Of a DNA stretch of 6,315 nucleotides, positions 1-5,833 are shown in pieces. The position numbers were made by a program, and so were the translations under genes. The stretch comes from RGIG6165 sp045545175 (GTDB lineage: Bacteria; Bacillota; Clostridia; Oscillospirales; Feifaniaceae). The notes below the pieces were generated by a model. That model was not told the DNA's origin and ran no database searches. It was given only the letters and a program-made list of their open reading frames with translations. Location of the stretch: assembly GCA_045545175.1 (NCBI GenBank), contig JAZQAK010000033.1, forward strand, positions 1-6,315, in the 5' to 3' direction. Within the stretch, counting starts at the first letter, position 1, and each line of letters begins with the position of its first letter.

Positions 1-438
1 GGAGGTACGGTGCTTTTGTTTTTTATATCCGAGAGTAGCGGTCAGATAAGATTCTACGCTCTTTTTGCAATGGCGCTTGGTGCATGGACGTATTTTAAAA
101 CTGTAAGCAAAGATATTGTGGATAAAATCGGAACCATTTTACGCAAATTTAAACGGAAAACGGCAAAAAAGATGTCTCCGATGGCGTTAAAGTGTAAAAA
201 TAGTCTCAAAAGAATAAAAAAACACTTTAAAAAGTCAAAAAAAAATAGTATTATAAAAGGTAGTAAGAAAGTAGGTGATGAGTATGAGAAAACACAAGAG
301 AGGGATAGTGTTCTATCTTCTGGTGTCTTTCATACTCGTTTACATAGGAGTTCAGATATTTCAGGTTCGCTCAAAAATAAGCGAAAAAGAAAAAGAACTC
401 GCACAGTATCAGGACAAGATAGCACAGCAGACTGTTGA
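1..438 (+). CDS. yabQ: Spore cortex biosynthesis protein YabQ, C-terminal part (5' end outside window)
   Basis: YabQ is a small integral membrane protein needed for spore cortex formation and is found in spore formers next to divIC. The frame is already open at base 1 (GGTVLLFF...), so the N-terminal part, roughly the first 60 residues by comparison with known YabQ, is missing. Two features match the family: a hydrophobic segment followed by the SGQIRFYALFAMALGAWTYF stretch (like GEFRIYVFLAVLLG in Bacillus YabQ), and then a very Lys/Arg-rich tail (about residues 48-90 of the visible part). The open frame continues to a stop at 438 and overlaps divIC by about 155 bases. The residues after about base 250 look like an out-of-frame reading of divIC rather than protein. 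A run of nine A at 237-245 sits exactly where the frame would otherwise close: one A more gives TAG at once, and one A fewer gives TAA within four codons. The true end may therefore be near 250. The family call is good; the 3' end is uncertain. Confidence 0.75.
   Translation, partial: GGTVLLFFISESSGQIRFYALFAMALGAWTYFKTVSKDIVDKIGTILRKFKRKTAKKMSPMALKCKNSLKRIKKHFKKSKKNSIIKGSKKVGDEYEKTQERDSVLSSGVFHTRLHRSSDISGSLKNKRKRKRTRTVSGQDSTADC
273..279 (+). promoter_or_regulatory. Ribosome binding site that sets the divIC start
   Basis: AGGTGAT is an exact match to the 3' part of the 16S anti-Shine-Dalgarno complement (AGGAGGTGATC). It lies 4 bases before ATG at 284, with its AGG core 8 bases before that ATG. 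The in-frame GTG at 275 and ATG at 278 fall inside this site, so 284 is the better start. Confidence 0.6.
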
Positions 439-565
439 TAACACAAATCTTCAGAAAGAGCTGGACGGTGAGCTCACACAGGAGCAGATAGAGCGTATAG
501 CAAGAGAAAGGCTTGGACTCATTTCTCCTGATGAACAAATATATATAAACGTGACAGGAGATTAA
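284..565 (+). CDS. divIC: Septum formation initiator, DivIC/FtsL family
   Basis: DivIC is a bitopic membrane protein of the division septum that forms a complex with FtsL and DivIB/FtsQ and links the early ring to peptidoglycan synthesis. From the ATG at 284 the protein has 93 residues. A short basic cytoplasmic tail (MRKHKR) comes first, then one membrane helix at about 8-27, and an extracellular coiled coil at about 29-64 rich in K, E and Q. The family signature, ERIARERLGLISPDEQIY, lies at 70-87. Length and architecture are normal for DivIC. The frame is also open from GTG 275 and ATG 278, but the Shine-Dalgarno at 273-279 favours 284. The gene lies between yabQ and yabR as in other spore formers, and yabR begins 9 bases after its stop. 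This suggests one transcript, with its promoter upstream of the window. Confidence 0.88.
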   Translation: MRKHKRGIVFYLLVSFILVYIGVQIFQVRSKISEKEKELAQYQDKIAQQTVDNTNLQKELDGELTQEQIERIARERLGLISPDEQIYINVTGD

Positions 566-574
566 GAGAAGTTA

Positions 575-1009
575 ATGGAGTTTGAGATTGGAACGATTGT
601 CGAAGGCAAGGTAACGGGCGTTACAGGCTTCGGCGCATTTGTTGACCTTGGCGAAGGTAAAACCGGTATGGTACACGTTTCGGAAGTGTCAAGAACCTAC
701 GTTAAGGACATCAAGGAGTTTGTTAAAGAGGGGGACACCGTCAAAGCCAAAGTCATAAGCATTGAGGGTGGCAAGATAAGCCTTTCGATGAAACAACTGC
801 AGGAGGATAAAAGGCCTGCCCGCAGGGATAAAAACGAGCGAAAGTACGTTTTTTCGGGGCGACCCGAGAACGTCGATTGGGGCAATAAATCGGCAGATCT
901 CAGCTTTGAAGAGATGATGAGTAAATTCAAATCACGAAGTGAAGAGAAGATCTCTGACTTAAAACGTAACGTTGACGGAAAAAGAGGCACGTCATACAGA
1001 AAAAGATAG
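575..1009 (+). CDS. yabR: S1 RNA-binding domain protein, YabR type
   Basis: This is a cytoplasmic protein of 144 residues with one OB-fold S1 domain at about 2-76. Typical S1 landmarks are visible: GTIVEGKVTGVTGFGAFVDL at 6-25, GMVHVSEVS at 31-39, KEGDTVKAKVISIE at 51-64 and KISLSMKQL at 67-75. Such domains bind single-stranded RNA. The exact role of YabR is not established; relatives resemble general-stress and polynucleotide-phosphorylase S1 domains. After a charged linker comes a conserved C-terminal block, SFEEMMSKFKSRSEEKISDL at 110-129, and then a basic tail ending KRGTSYRKR, which is characteristic of clostridial YabR proteins. ATG 575 is preceded by AGAGAAG at 565-571, close to the start, and by AGGAG at 556-560. 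It is the last gene of the yabQ-divIC-yabR unit, and a terminator follows directly. Confidence 0.9.
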   Translation: MEFEIGTIVEGKVTGVTGFGAFVDLGEGKTGMVHVSEVSRTYVKDIKEFVKEGDTVKAKVISIEGGKISLSMKQLQEDKRPARRDKNERKYVFSGRPENVDWGNKSADLSFEEMMSKFKSRSEEKISDLKRNVDGKRGTSYRKR

Positions 1010-1013
1010 TATG

Positions 1014-1046
1014 AAAAAGACTCATGTCCACACATGAGTCTTTTTT
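1014..1046 (+). terminator. Rho-independent terminator after yabR
   Basis: A 9-bp perfect stem, GACTCATGT (1019-1027) with ACATGAGTC (1032-1040) and loop CCAC, is followed by TTTTTT (1041-1046). Five A before the stem extend the pairing and would supply a U-tract on the other strand, so it could act in both directions. It begins 5 bases after the yabR stop. Confidence 0.9.
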
Positions 1047-1048
1047 GC

Positions 1049-1079
1049 AAAAAAAATACCTGTGTTAAAAAACACAGGT
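1049..1079 (-). terminator. Second hairpin, terminator-like for the minus strand
   Basis: ACCTGTGTT (1058-1066) pairs perfectly with AACACAGGT (1071-1079) around the loop AAAA. The run of eight A at 1049-1056 before it becomes a U-tract only when read on the minus strand; on the plus strand only TTT then A follows. It would thus stop leftward transcription, although no leftward gene is seen nearby. It may also add to the preceding terminator. Confidence 0.6.
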
Positions 1080-1174
1080 TTAAAACAATATAAATAAGGG
1101 CAAATGAAGGGAGTAAACAACGTATTTATGATAACATTCATTTTGCCTGAAGTCAAGAATAAAATTGAGAAAAA

Positions 1175-2311
1175 ATGGAAAGTATTATGAGAGAAAAAAC
1201 GTTATTTGCAGTGCCCTGTCTGTTCGGGCTTGAAAGTTTTGTTAAAGATGAACTTGCGAGAATGGATATAACCGTTACCGAGGTTACGGACGGAAGGGTA
1301 TTTTTTGAAGGCGGTACCAGAGAAATGGTGAGGGCAAACCTTGGTCTGCGTACGGGTGAGAGGGTGCTTATGGTGCTCTCAAAATTCCACGCCTCCACGT
1401 TTGACGAGCTTTTTGAAGGCGTCAAGAAAATAAAATTTGCTGATATCGTGGGCAGGGACGATGCATTTGTGATAAACGGTCATTCGCTCAAATCGGCACT
1501 CTATAATATACCGAGCTGTCAGCGTATTATAAAAAAAGCAATGGTTGAAAGTATGTCGCAGAGTTATGGGATAAAGCTTTTTCCCGAAACGGGAAAGAGG
1601 TATGAATTTTCATTTCTCATCATAAATGATATATGTACCATAATGCTTGATACCAGCGGTGAGGGGCTTCATAAAAGGGGTTACCGTGAAATAGGCAGTG
1701 CCGCACCGCTTAAAGAAACGCTTGCCGCCGCAATGATAAAGACGGCACGTTGGTTTGGCAGGGACGTATTTATTGACCCCATGTGCGGAAGCGGAACGAT
1801 TGCGATTGAGGCGGCAATGATAGCGGCCGATATGGCACCGGGACTTCACAGAAGTTTCGGCTTCGAGGGACTTTCGATTGGCGATGCAAAGATAACGTCG
1901 GATGAACGTGCCCTTGCAATATCGAAAATTAGGCAGAACACCTACGAGATATTTGCATCGGATATCGATCACGATATGTGTACGCTTACCCGCAGAAATG
2001 CAGGCATAGCGTGCGTTGAAAAGCATATTCATATAGAACAGAAGGATATACGCGACCTTACGAATGATGCGCAGTATGCGACGGTAGTTATAAATCCGCC
2101 GTACGGTGAACGCCTTCTCACTATGGATGAGGCGTATGAACTTTACAGGGATATGGGAAAGGTGCTTTTGCCGCACGATGACTGGAAGATTTACGTTCTT
2201 ACGGCAAACGAGGATTTTGAGCGTATGTTTGGCAGAAGGGCGGATAAAAAACGCAAATTATATAACGGTATGCTCAAATGCGATTTATACCAATATTTTA
2301 AAAAAGTGTAA
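1175..2311 (+). CDS. rlmL: THUMP-domain class I SAM-dependent RNA methyltransferase (RlmL/YpsC type)
   Basis: This 378-residue cytoplasmic enzyme is predicted to methylate a guanine N2 of 23S rRNA (the m2G2445 activity of the N-terminal half of E. coli RlmKL; YpsC in Bacillus). Residues 5-60 form the N-terminal ferredoxin-like part (VPCLFGLESFVKDEL), and about 65-160 the THUMP RNA-binding domain. LHKRGYRE (165-172) leads into the Rossmann domain. SAM-binding motif I is DPMCGSGTIAIEAA (201-214), an acidic motif is ASDID (261-265), and the catalytic motif IV is NPPYGERL (307-314). The C-terminal KRKLYNGMLKCDL is typical of the family. Length is normal for single-domain members. ATG 1175 and ATG 1187 are both possible starts: an in-frame TGA at 1166 blocks anything longer, and both have weak Shine-Dalgarno sites. 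MREKTLFAVPC from 1187 aligns well with the usual N-terminus. It stands alone between two terminated units, and I see no convincing promoter. The exact target base is inferred. Confidence 0.9.
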   Translation: MESIMREKTLFAVPCLFGLESFVKDELARMDITVTEVTDGRVFFEGGTREMVRANLGLRTGERVLMVLSKFHASTFDELFEGVKKIKFADIVGRDDAFVINGHSLKSALYNIPSCQRIIKKAMVESMSQSYGIKLFPETGKRYEFSFLIINDICTIMLDTSGEGLHKRGYREIGSAAPLKETLAAAMIKTARWFGRDVFIDPMCGSGTIAIEAAMIAADMAPGLHRSFGFEGLSIGDAKITSDERALAISKIRQNTYEIFASDIDHDMCTLTRRNAGIACVEKHIHIEQKDIRDLTNDAQYATVVINPPYGERLLTMDEAYELYRDMGKVLLPHDDWKIYVLTANEDFERMFGRRADKKRKLYNGMLKCDLYQYFKKV

Positions 2312-2326
2312 ACTTACAGAAATCGC

Positions 2327-2355
2327 TTGATTTTTTAAACGGTTAGGTATAAAAT
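2327..2355 (+). promoter_or_regulatory. Sigma-A promoter of groES-groEL
   Basis: TTGATT (2327-2332), a 17-base spacer and TAAAAT (2350-2355) match the vegetative consensus at 4/6 and 5/6. Transcription would start near 2362, inside the CIRCE operator. No terminator lies between the methyltransferase stop (2311) and this promoter, so some read-through is possible. Confidence 0.75.
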
Positions 2356-2359
2356 ACCA

Positions 2360-2386
2360 TTAGCACTCAAAAACAGAGAGTGCTAA
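2360..2386 (+). promoter_or_regulatory. CIRCE operator (HrcA binding site)
   Basis: TTAGCACTC (2360-2368), nine bases, then GAGTGCTAA (2378-2386): a perfect match to the CIRCE consensus with its fixed 9-base spacer. HrcA repressor binds this inverted repeat and releases it on heat or misfolding stress, when GroEL is titrated away. It overlaps the expected start point and lies 39 bases before groES, the standard arrangement. hrcA itself is not in the window. Confidence 0.98.
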
Positions 2387-2425
2387 ACGACGAAAATAAT
2401 TATTTAAATACAGGAGGCATTTATT

Positions 2426-2710
2426 ATGAAACTTAAACCGCTTGGCGACAAAGTTGTCATAAAAATGGTAGAGTGTGAGGAAACGACCAAGAGTGGTATT
2501 ATCCTTGCAGGAAGTGCAAAAGAAAAACCGCAGATTGCGCAGGTTGTTGAAGTAGGCCCCGGCGGTATGATTGACGGAAATGAGGTTGTAATGACCGTCA
2601 AGGTTGGCGACAAGGTTGTTACAAACAAGTATTCCGGCAGTGGAATCAAACTTGACGGTGAGGAATACATCATCGTAAGACAGGGCGATATTCTCGCTAT
2701 TGTAGAGTAA
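2426..2710 (+). CDS. groES: Co-chaperonin GroES (Cpn10)
   Basis: GroES forms the heptameric lid of the GroEL folding chamber in the cytosol. The protein has 94 residues, the usual length. KLKPLGDKVVIK (2-13) is the N-terminal beta strand. The mobile loop is about residues 17-35 (CEETTKSGIILAGSAKEKP), with the GroEL-contacting hydrophobic triplet IIL at 25-27. VGPGG (43-47) and the roof/core segment VGDKVVTNKYSGSGIKLDGE (60-79) are typical. ATG 2426 has an ideal AGGAGG at 2412-2417, 8 bases upstream. It is the first gene of the CIRCE-controlled operon, and groEL starts 12 bases after its stop. Confidence 0.98.
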   Translation: MKLKPLGDKVVIKMVECEETTKSGIILAGSAKEKPQIAQVVEVGPGGMIDGNEVVMTVKVGDKVVTNKYSGSGIKLDGEEYIIVRQGDILAIVE

Positions 2711-2722
2711 GGAGAGGATAGT

Positions 2723-4363
2723 ATGGCTAAAGAAATTCTTTACGGTGAAGCGGCAAGAAAAGCGCTTCAGAACGGTGTTGACCAGCTTGCTGACACAGTA
2801 AAAATAACACTCGGTCCCAAGGGCAGAAACGTGGTTCTTGAGAGAAAGTACGGCGGTCCGCTGATAACAAATGACGGTGTTACAATCGCAAAGGAAGTTG
2901 AACTTACAGATCCCTTTGAAAATATGGGTGCTCAGCTTGTAAAGGAAGTAGCAGTCAAGACAAATGACTGTGCAGGTGACGGTACTACAACGGCAACTCT
3001 TCTTGCTCAGGCAATGATAAGAGAGGGTATGAAGAACGTTGCGGCAGGTGCAAATCCGATGGATGTCCGCAAGGGTATTGCAGGTGCGGTTGAAGTTGCG
3101 GTAAAGGCACTCAAAAACAATTCTCAGGCAGTAAAATGTACGGAGGATATTGCAAGAGTTGCAACTATTTCATCTGCTGATGAAAAAATTGGTAAACTCA
3201 TTGCCGAGGCAATGGAAAAGGTTACATCAGACGGTGTTATCACCGTTGAGGAGAGCAAGACTGCAGAAACGTACTGCGACGTGGTTGAAGGTATGCAGTT
3301 TGACAGAGGCTACATCTCACCCTATATGGTGACGGATACCGATAAGATGGAAGCAGTAATTGACGATGCGTACATTCTTATCACGGATAAGAAGATTTCT
3401 GTAATTGCCGATATTCTTCCGCTTCTTGAACAGATCGTTCAGTCGGGCAAAAAACTCGTTATCGTTGCTGAGGACGTTGAGGGTGAAGCACTCACGACAC
3501 TTCTCGTGAATAAACTCCGCGGTACGTTCAACTGCGTTTGCGTTAAAGCACCCGGATTTGGCGACAGAAGAAAAGAAATGCTTCGTGACATCGCAATTCT
3601 CACGGGCGGTCAGGTAATAAGTGAAGAACTCGGTTTCGACATCAAGGAAACTACGATAAATATGCTCGGCCGTGCAGGTCAGGTAAAGGTTACTAAGGAA
3701 AACACCATTATCGTCAACGGTGCAGGCAACCCCGCTGAAATCCGTGACCGTATTGGTGCTATCCGCAAGGCTATTGAAGATACCACCAGCGATTTTGACA
3801 GAGAAAAGCTTCAGGAACGTCTTGCAAAGCTTGCAGGCGGTGTGGCAGTTATCCGTGTAGGTGCTGCAACCGAAACTGAAATGAAGGAAATGAAACTGCG
3901 TGTTGAGGATGCACTTTCCGCGACAAAGGCGGCAGTTGAAGAAGGTATGGTAGCAGGCGGCGGCACAGCGCTTATCGACGTTTCTGCAGACGTTGCAGAT
4001 TACGTTGCATCTGTTGAAGGTGATATAAAGACGGGCGCTCTCATCGTGCTTCGCTCACTTGAAGCACCGGTTCGCCAGATTGCAAAGAACGCAGGCCTTG
4101 AAGGCTCGGTTATCATCGAAAAGATAAAGGAACATAAGGGTGCAAACTACGGCTTCAATGCACAGAACGAAGTTTATACGGATATGTTTGAAGCAGGCAT
4201 CGTAGATCCTGCAAAGGTTACAAGAAGCGCACTTCAGAATGCGGCATCCGTTGCATCAATGGTGCTCACTACGGAGTCACTCGTTGCAGAACGCAAGGAG
4301 GACGCTGAAAAGGCTGTTGCGGCAGCTGCGGCTGCATCACAGATGGGCGGCGGAATGTACTAA
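2723..4363 (+). CDS. groEL: Chaperonin GroEL (Cpn60)
   Basis: GroEL is the ATP-driven double-ring chaperonin that folds non-native proteins together with GroES. The full length is 546 residues. ATP-site elements are present: LGPKGRNV at 30-37, DGTTT at 86-90, GGG at 412-414, and the catalytic aspartate D396 in RVEDALSA (equivalent to E. coli D398). The apical domain spans about 190-375 and contains the conserved VKAPGFGDRRKEML at 274-287. The C-terminus ends QMGGGMY, so the flexible Gly-Met tail is short and has no long GGM repeat. Five cysteines are visible (83, 139, 185, 271, 273). AAGGAGAGG at 2709-2717 is the ribosome binding site, and its start overlaps the groES stop. The gene is co-transcribed with groES and ends in a strong terminator. 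Confidence 0.99.
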   Translation: MAKEILYGEAARKALQNGVDQLADTVKITLGPKGRNVVLERKYGGPLITNDGVTIAKEVELTDPFENMGAQLVKEVAVKTNDCAGDGTTTATLLAQAMIREGMKNVAAGANPMDVRKGIAGAVEVAVKALKNNSQAVKCTEDIARVATISSADEKIGKLIAEAMEKVTSDGVITVEESKTAETYCDVVEGMQFDRGYISPYMVTDTDKMEAVIDDAYILITDKKISVIADILPLLEQIVQSGKKLVIVAEDVEGEALTTLLVNKLRGTFNCVCVKAPGFGDRRKEMLRDIAILTGGQVISEELGFDIKETTINMLGRAGQVKVTKENTIIVNGAGNPAEIRDRIGAIRKAIEDTTSDFDREKLQERLAKLAGGVAVIRVGAATETEMKEMKLRVEDALSATKAAVEEGMVAGGGTALIDVSADVADYVASVEGDIKTGALIVLRSLEAPVRQIAKNAGLEGSVIIEKIKEHKGANYGFNAQNEVYTDMFEAGIVDPAKVTRSALQNAASVASMVLTTESLVAERKEDAEKAVAAAAAASQMGGGMY

Positions 4364-4381
4364 ATCCAGATGTATTTAAAT

Positions 4382-4410
4382 AAAAAGCACGGGGTATCTC
4401 CGTGCTTTTT
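4382..4410 (+). terminator. Rho-independent terminator of groES-groEL
   Basis: AAAAAGCACGG (4382-4392) pairs with CCGTGCTTTTT (4400-4410) around a 7-base loop. The last five T form the U-tract and the leading A run makes it potentially bidirectional. It starts 19 bases after the groEL stop. Confidence 0.93.
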
Positions 4411-4424
4411 CCAAACAATGAGTA

Positions 4425-4453
4425 TTGAACACAACTAATGTATATGATAAAAT
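4425..4453 (+). promoter_or_regulatory. Sigma-A promoter of the NfeD-SPFH operon, extended -10
   Basis: TTGAAC (4425-4430), 17 bases, then TAAAAT (4448-4453), preceded by TGA (4445-4447), which gives an extended TGn -10 element. It lies between the groEL terminator and the nfeD-like gene. A further TATAAT at 4459-4464 has no matching -35 element. Confidence 0.75.
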
Positions 4454-4484
4454 ATTGATATAATAATATAAGGAGGTCAGTCCG

Positions 4485-4901
4485 ATGGTATATTTATGGC
4501 TTGGTGCCTTTTTGGTCTTTCTCGTTGTGGAAGCGGTAACGGTTGGGCTTGTGAGTATATGGTTTGCGGGCGGTTCGCTTGTATCTCTTGCGGCTGCTGC
4601 CGTTAATGCACCGCTCTGGCTCCAACTTCTCTTGTTCGTGGCGGTATCGGCATTGTTGCTCATCTTCACAAAACCGCTTATCACAAAATACGTAAATAAC
4701 AAAACTATTCCGACAAATGCAGATGCACTTATCGGCAAAACGGCGATTGTTACCGAGGATATCGATAATGACGAAACGGTAGGTCAGGTAAAAGTCGGCG
4801 GTCAGATATGGTCTGCTTATACGGAAGACGGTAATTTTGCCAAAAAAGGCGATAAGGTTACGGTTAAAAGCATTTCGGGTGTTCACCTGATAGTAAAATA
4901 A
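4485..4901 (+). CDS. NfeD-family membrane protein, short (NfeD1b) type
   Basis: Short NfeD proteins sit in the membrane and partner a stomatin/flotillin-type SPFH protein encoded next door; the molecular activity is not well defined. The 138 residues form about three hydrophobic helices at 4-24, 26-40 and 44-62, then a short basic stretch. A soluble OB-fold domain follows at about 79-138, with the family pattern NADALIGKTAIVTEDI, GQVKVGGQIWSA (100-111), KKGDKVTVKSISGVHLIVK. The N-terminal serine-protease domain of long NfeD proteins is absent, as expected for this subtype. The start is clear: AGGAGGT at 4471-4477 lies 8 bases before ATG 4485. The downstream SPFH gene follows after 10 bases, and its ribosome binding site overlaps the stop of this gene. 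It is the first gene of a three-gene operon. Confidence 0.9.
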   Translation: MVYLWLGAFLVFLVVEAVTVGLVSIWFAGGSLVSLAAAAVNAPLWLQLLLFVAVSALLLIFTKPLITKYVNNKTIPTNADALIGKTAIVTEDIDNDETVGQVKVGGQIWSAYTEDGNFAKKGDKVTVKSISGVHLIVK

Positions 4902-4911
4902 GGAGATTTTT

Positions 4912-5823
4912 ATGGAAGTTTTGATAATTATCATTGCGATAATCGCACTTATAATAGCAAACATTAAAATCGTTTCGCAGGCAAATGCCTTCGTTATTGA
5001 ACGTCTCGGCGCATATAAAGCGACCTGGGGGACGGGGCTTCATCTCAAGGTTCCTTTCATTGACAAAATTGTCAAGAAGGTGTCACTCAAGGAGCAGGTT
5101 ATTGACTTTCCGCCCCAGCCCGTTATCACAAAGGATAACGTAACGATGCAGATAGACACGGTCGTTTATTTCCAGATAACCGATCCTATGCTCTACACCT
5201 ACGGCGTTGTAAGGCCCATTCAGGCTATTGAGGTGCTTACGGCAACGACACTGCGTAACATCATCGGTGAACTTGAGCTTGACCAGACGCTCACTTCAAG
5301 AGATATAATCAATTCAAGACTGCGTTCCGTGCTTGACGAGGCTACTGACCCGTGGGGCATCAAGGTGCACAGGGTTGAACTTAAAAACATCCTGCCCCCG
5401 AGGGAAATTCAGGATGCGATGGAAAAGCAGATGAAGGCTGAACGTGAACGCCGTGAGAGCATTCTTCGTGCAGAGGGTGAAAAGAAGTCGGCAATCCTCG
5501 TTGCAGAGGGTAAAAAAGAATCTGCGATTCTTGCGGCAGAGGCTGAAAAGCAGGCTGCAATTCTCCGTGCAGAAGCGATTAAAGAGGCAAAAGTGCGTGA
5601 GGCTGAGGGTGAGGCGGAAGCTATCATCAAGGTGCAGGAGGCGACGGCACTCGGTCTTAAGAAACTCAATGAAGCCGCACCGACCGATGCCGTTATCAAG
5701 ATAAAGAGCCTTGAAGCGTTTACAGCGGCGGCTGACGGTCAGGCAACCAAGATAATAATTCCTTCGGAAATTCAGGGCCTTGCAGGTCTTGCCGAGGGTA
5801 TAACAGAAGCTGTTAAAGAGTAG
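4912..5823 (+). CDS. qmcA: SPFH/Band 7 protein, stomatin-paraslipin (QmcA/YbbK) type
   Basis: Proteins of this family oligomerise on the membrane into scaffolds or cages that organise microdomains and modulate membrane proteases and transport. The sequence has 303 residues. One N-terminal membrane anchor lies at about 2-18, and the SPFH domain at about 20-165 with QANAFVIERLG (23-33), GLHLKVPFID (42-51) and the hallmark VELKNILPPREIQDAMEKQM (155-174). A long charged coiled coil follows (about 165-245). Its core at 180-245 is six consecutive 11-residue units (RRESILRAEGE, KKSAILVAEGK, KESAILAAEAE and so on). The tail 246-303 is rich in Ala and Gly and contains the conserved IIIPSEIQGLAGLAEG. 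Length and layout are normal for paraslipins. AAGGAG at 4900-4905 is the ribosome binding site. The adjacent NfeD gene supports the assignment. The symbol is by family resemblance, not proven orthology. Confidence 0.9.
   Translation: MEVLIIIIAIIALIIANIKIVSQANAFVIERLGAYKATWGTGLHLKVPFIDKIVKKVSLKEQVIDFPPQPVITKDNVTMQIDTVVYFQITDPMLYTYGVVRPIQAIEVLTATTLRNIIGELELDQTLTSRDIINSRLRSVLDEATDPWGIKVHRVELKNILPPREIQDAMEKQMKAERERRESILRAEGEKKSAILVAEGKKESAILAAEAEKQAAILRAEAIKEAKVREAEGEAEAIIKVQEATALGLKKLNEAAPTDAVIKIKSLEAFTAAADGQATKIIIPSEIQGLAGLAEGITEAVKE
5449..5646 (+). repeat. Six 33-base units encoding the hendecad coiled coil of the SPFH protein
   Basis: Residues 180-245 divide into six units of 11 residues with the pattern (K/R)(K/E)(E/S/A)AIL(x)AE(G/A)(E/K). 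The first four are close to each other and the last two are degenerate. An 11-residue period gives a nearly straight, slightly right-handed helical bundle. The same region carries long open frames on both strands, which are a by-product of the repeat and are not genes. Confidence 0.8.
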
Positions 5824-5833
5824 GTAATGACAG

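Noticed and set aside
250..438. Lys/Arg-rich C-terminal extension of YabQ as a genuine DNA/RNA-binding tail
   Set aside because: It coincides with the second frame of divIC, has low-complexity composition typical of out-of-frame reading, and begins right after a homopolymer.
1065..1094. TTAAAA-N18-TATAAA as the rlmL promoter
   Set aside because: The -35 box is a poor match and sits in the hairpin at 1058-1079; evidence is too weak to list as a feature.
1610..2176. 188-codon minus-strand frame
   Set aside because: It lies opposite the methyltransferase with its SAM and catalytic motifs; the product (many Arg, Tyr, Cys, His) resembles no family.
2299..2318. TGTAA-AC-TTACA as a terminator for the methyltransferase gene
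   Set aside because: Only 5 bp with a 2-base loop, too small to fold stably, and no T-run directly follows.
2404..2673. 89-codon minus-strand frame opposite groES
   Set aside because: Shadow of a confidently identified gene; it also reads through the groES ribosome binding site and leader.
4494..4964. 156-codon minus-strand frame opposite the NfeD gene
   Set aside because: Antisense to a clear NfeD frame with its promoter and ribosome binding site; composition is not protein-like.
5449..5646. CRISPR or other mobile repeat array
   Set aside because: The 33-base periodicity is in-frame protein repeat with no conserved spacers or palindromic repeats.
5409..5704. Two further overlapping frames (one per strand) in the SPFH repeat region
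   Set aside because: Both mirror the 33-base repeat; the Arg-rich and Ser/Ala-rich products are frame artefacts.
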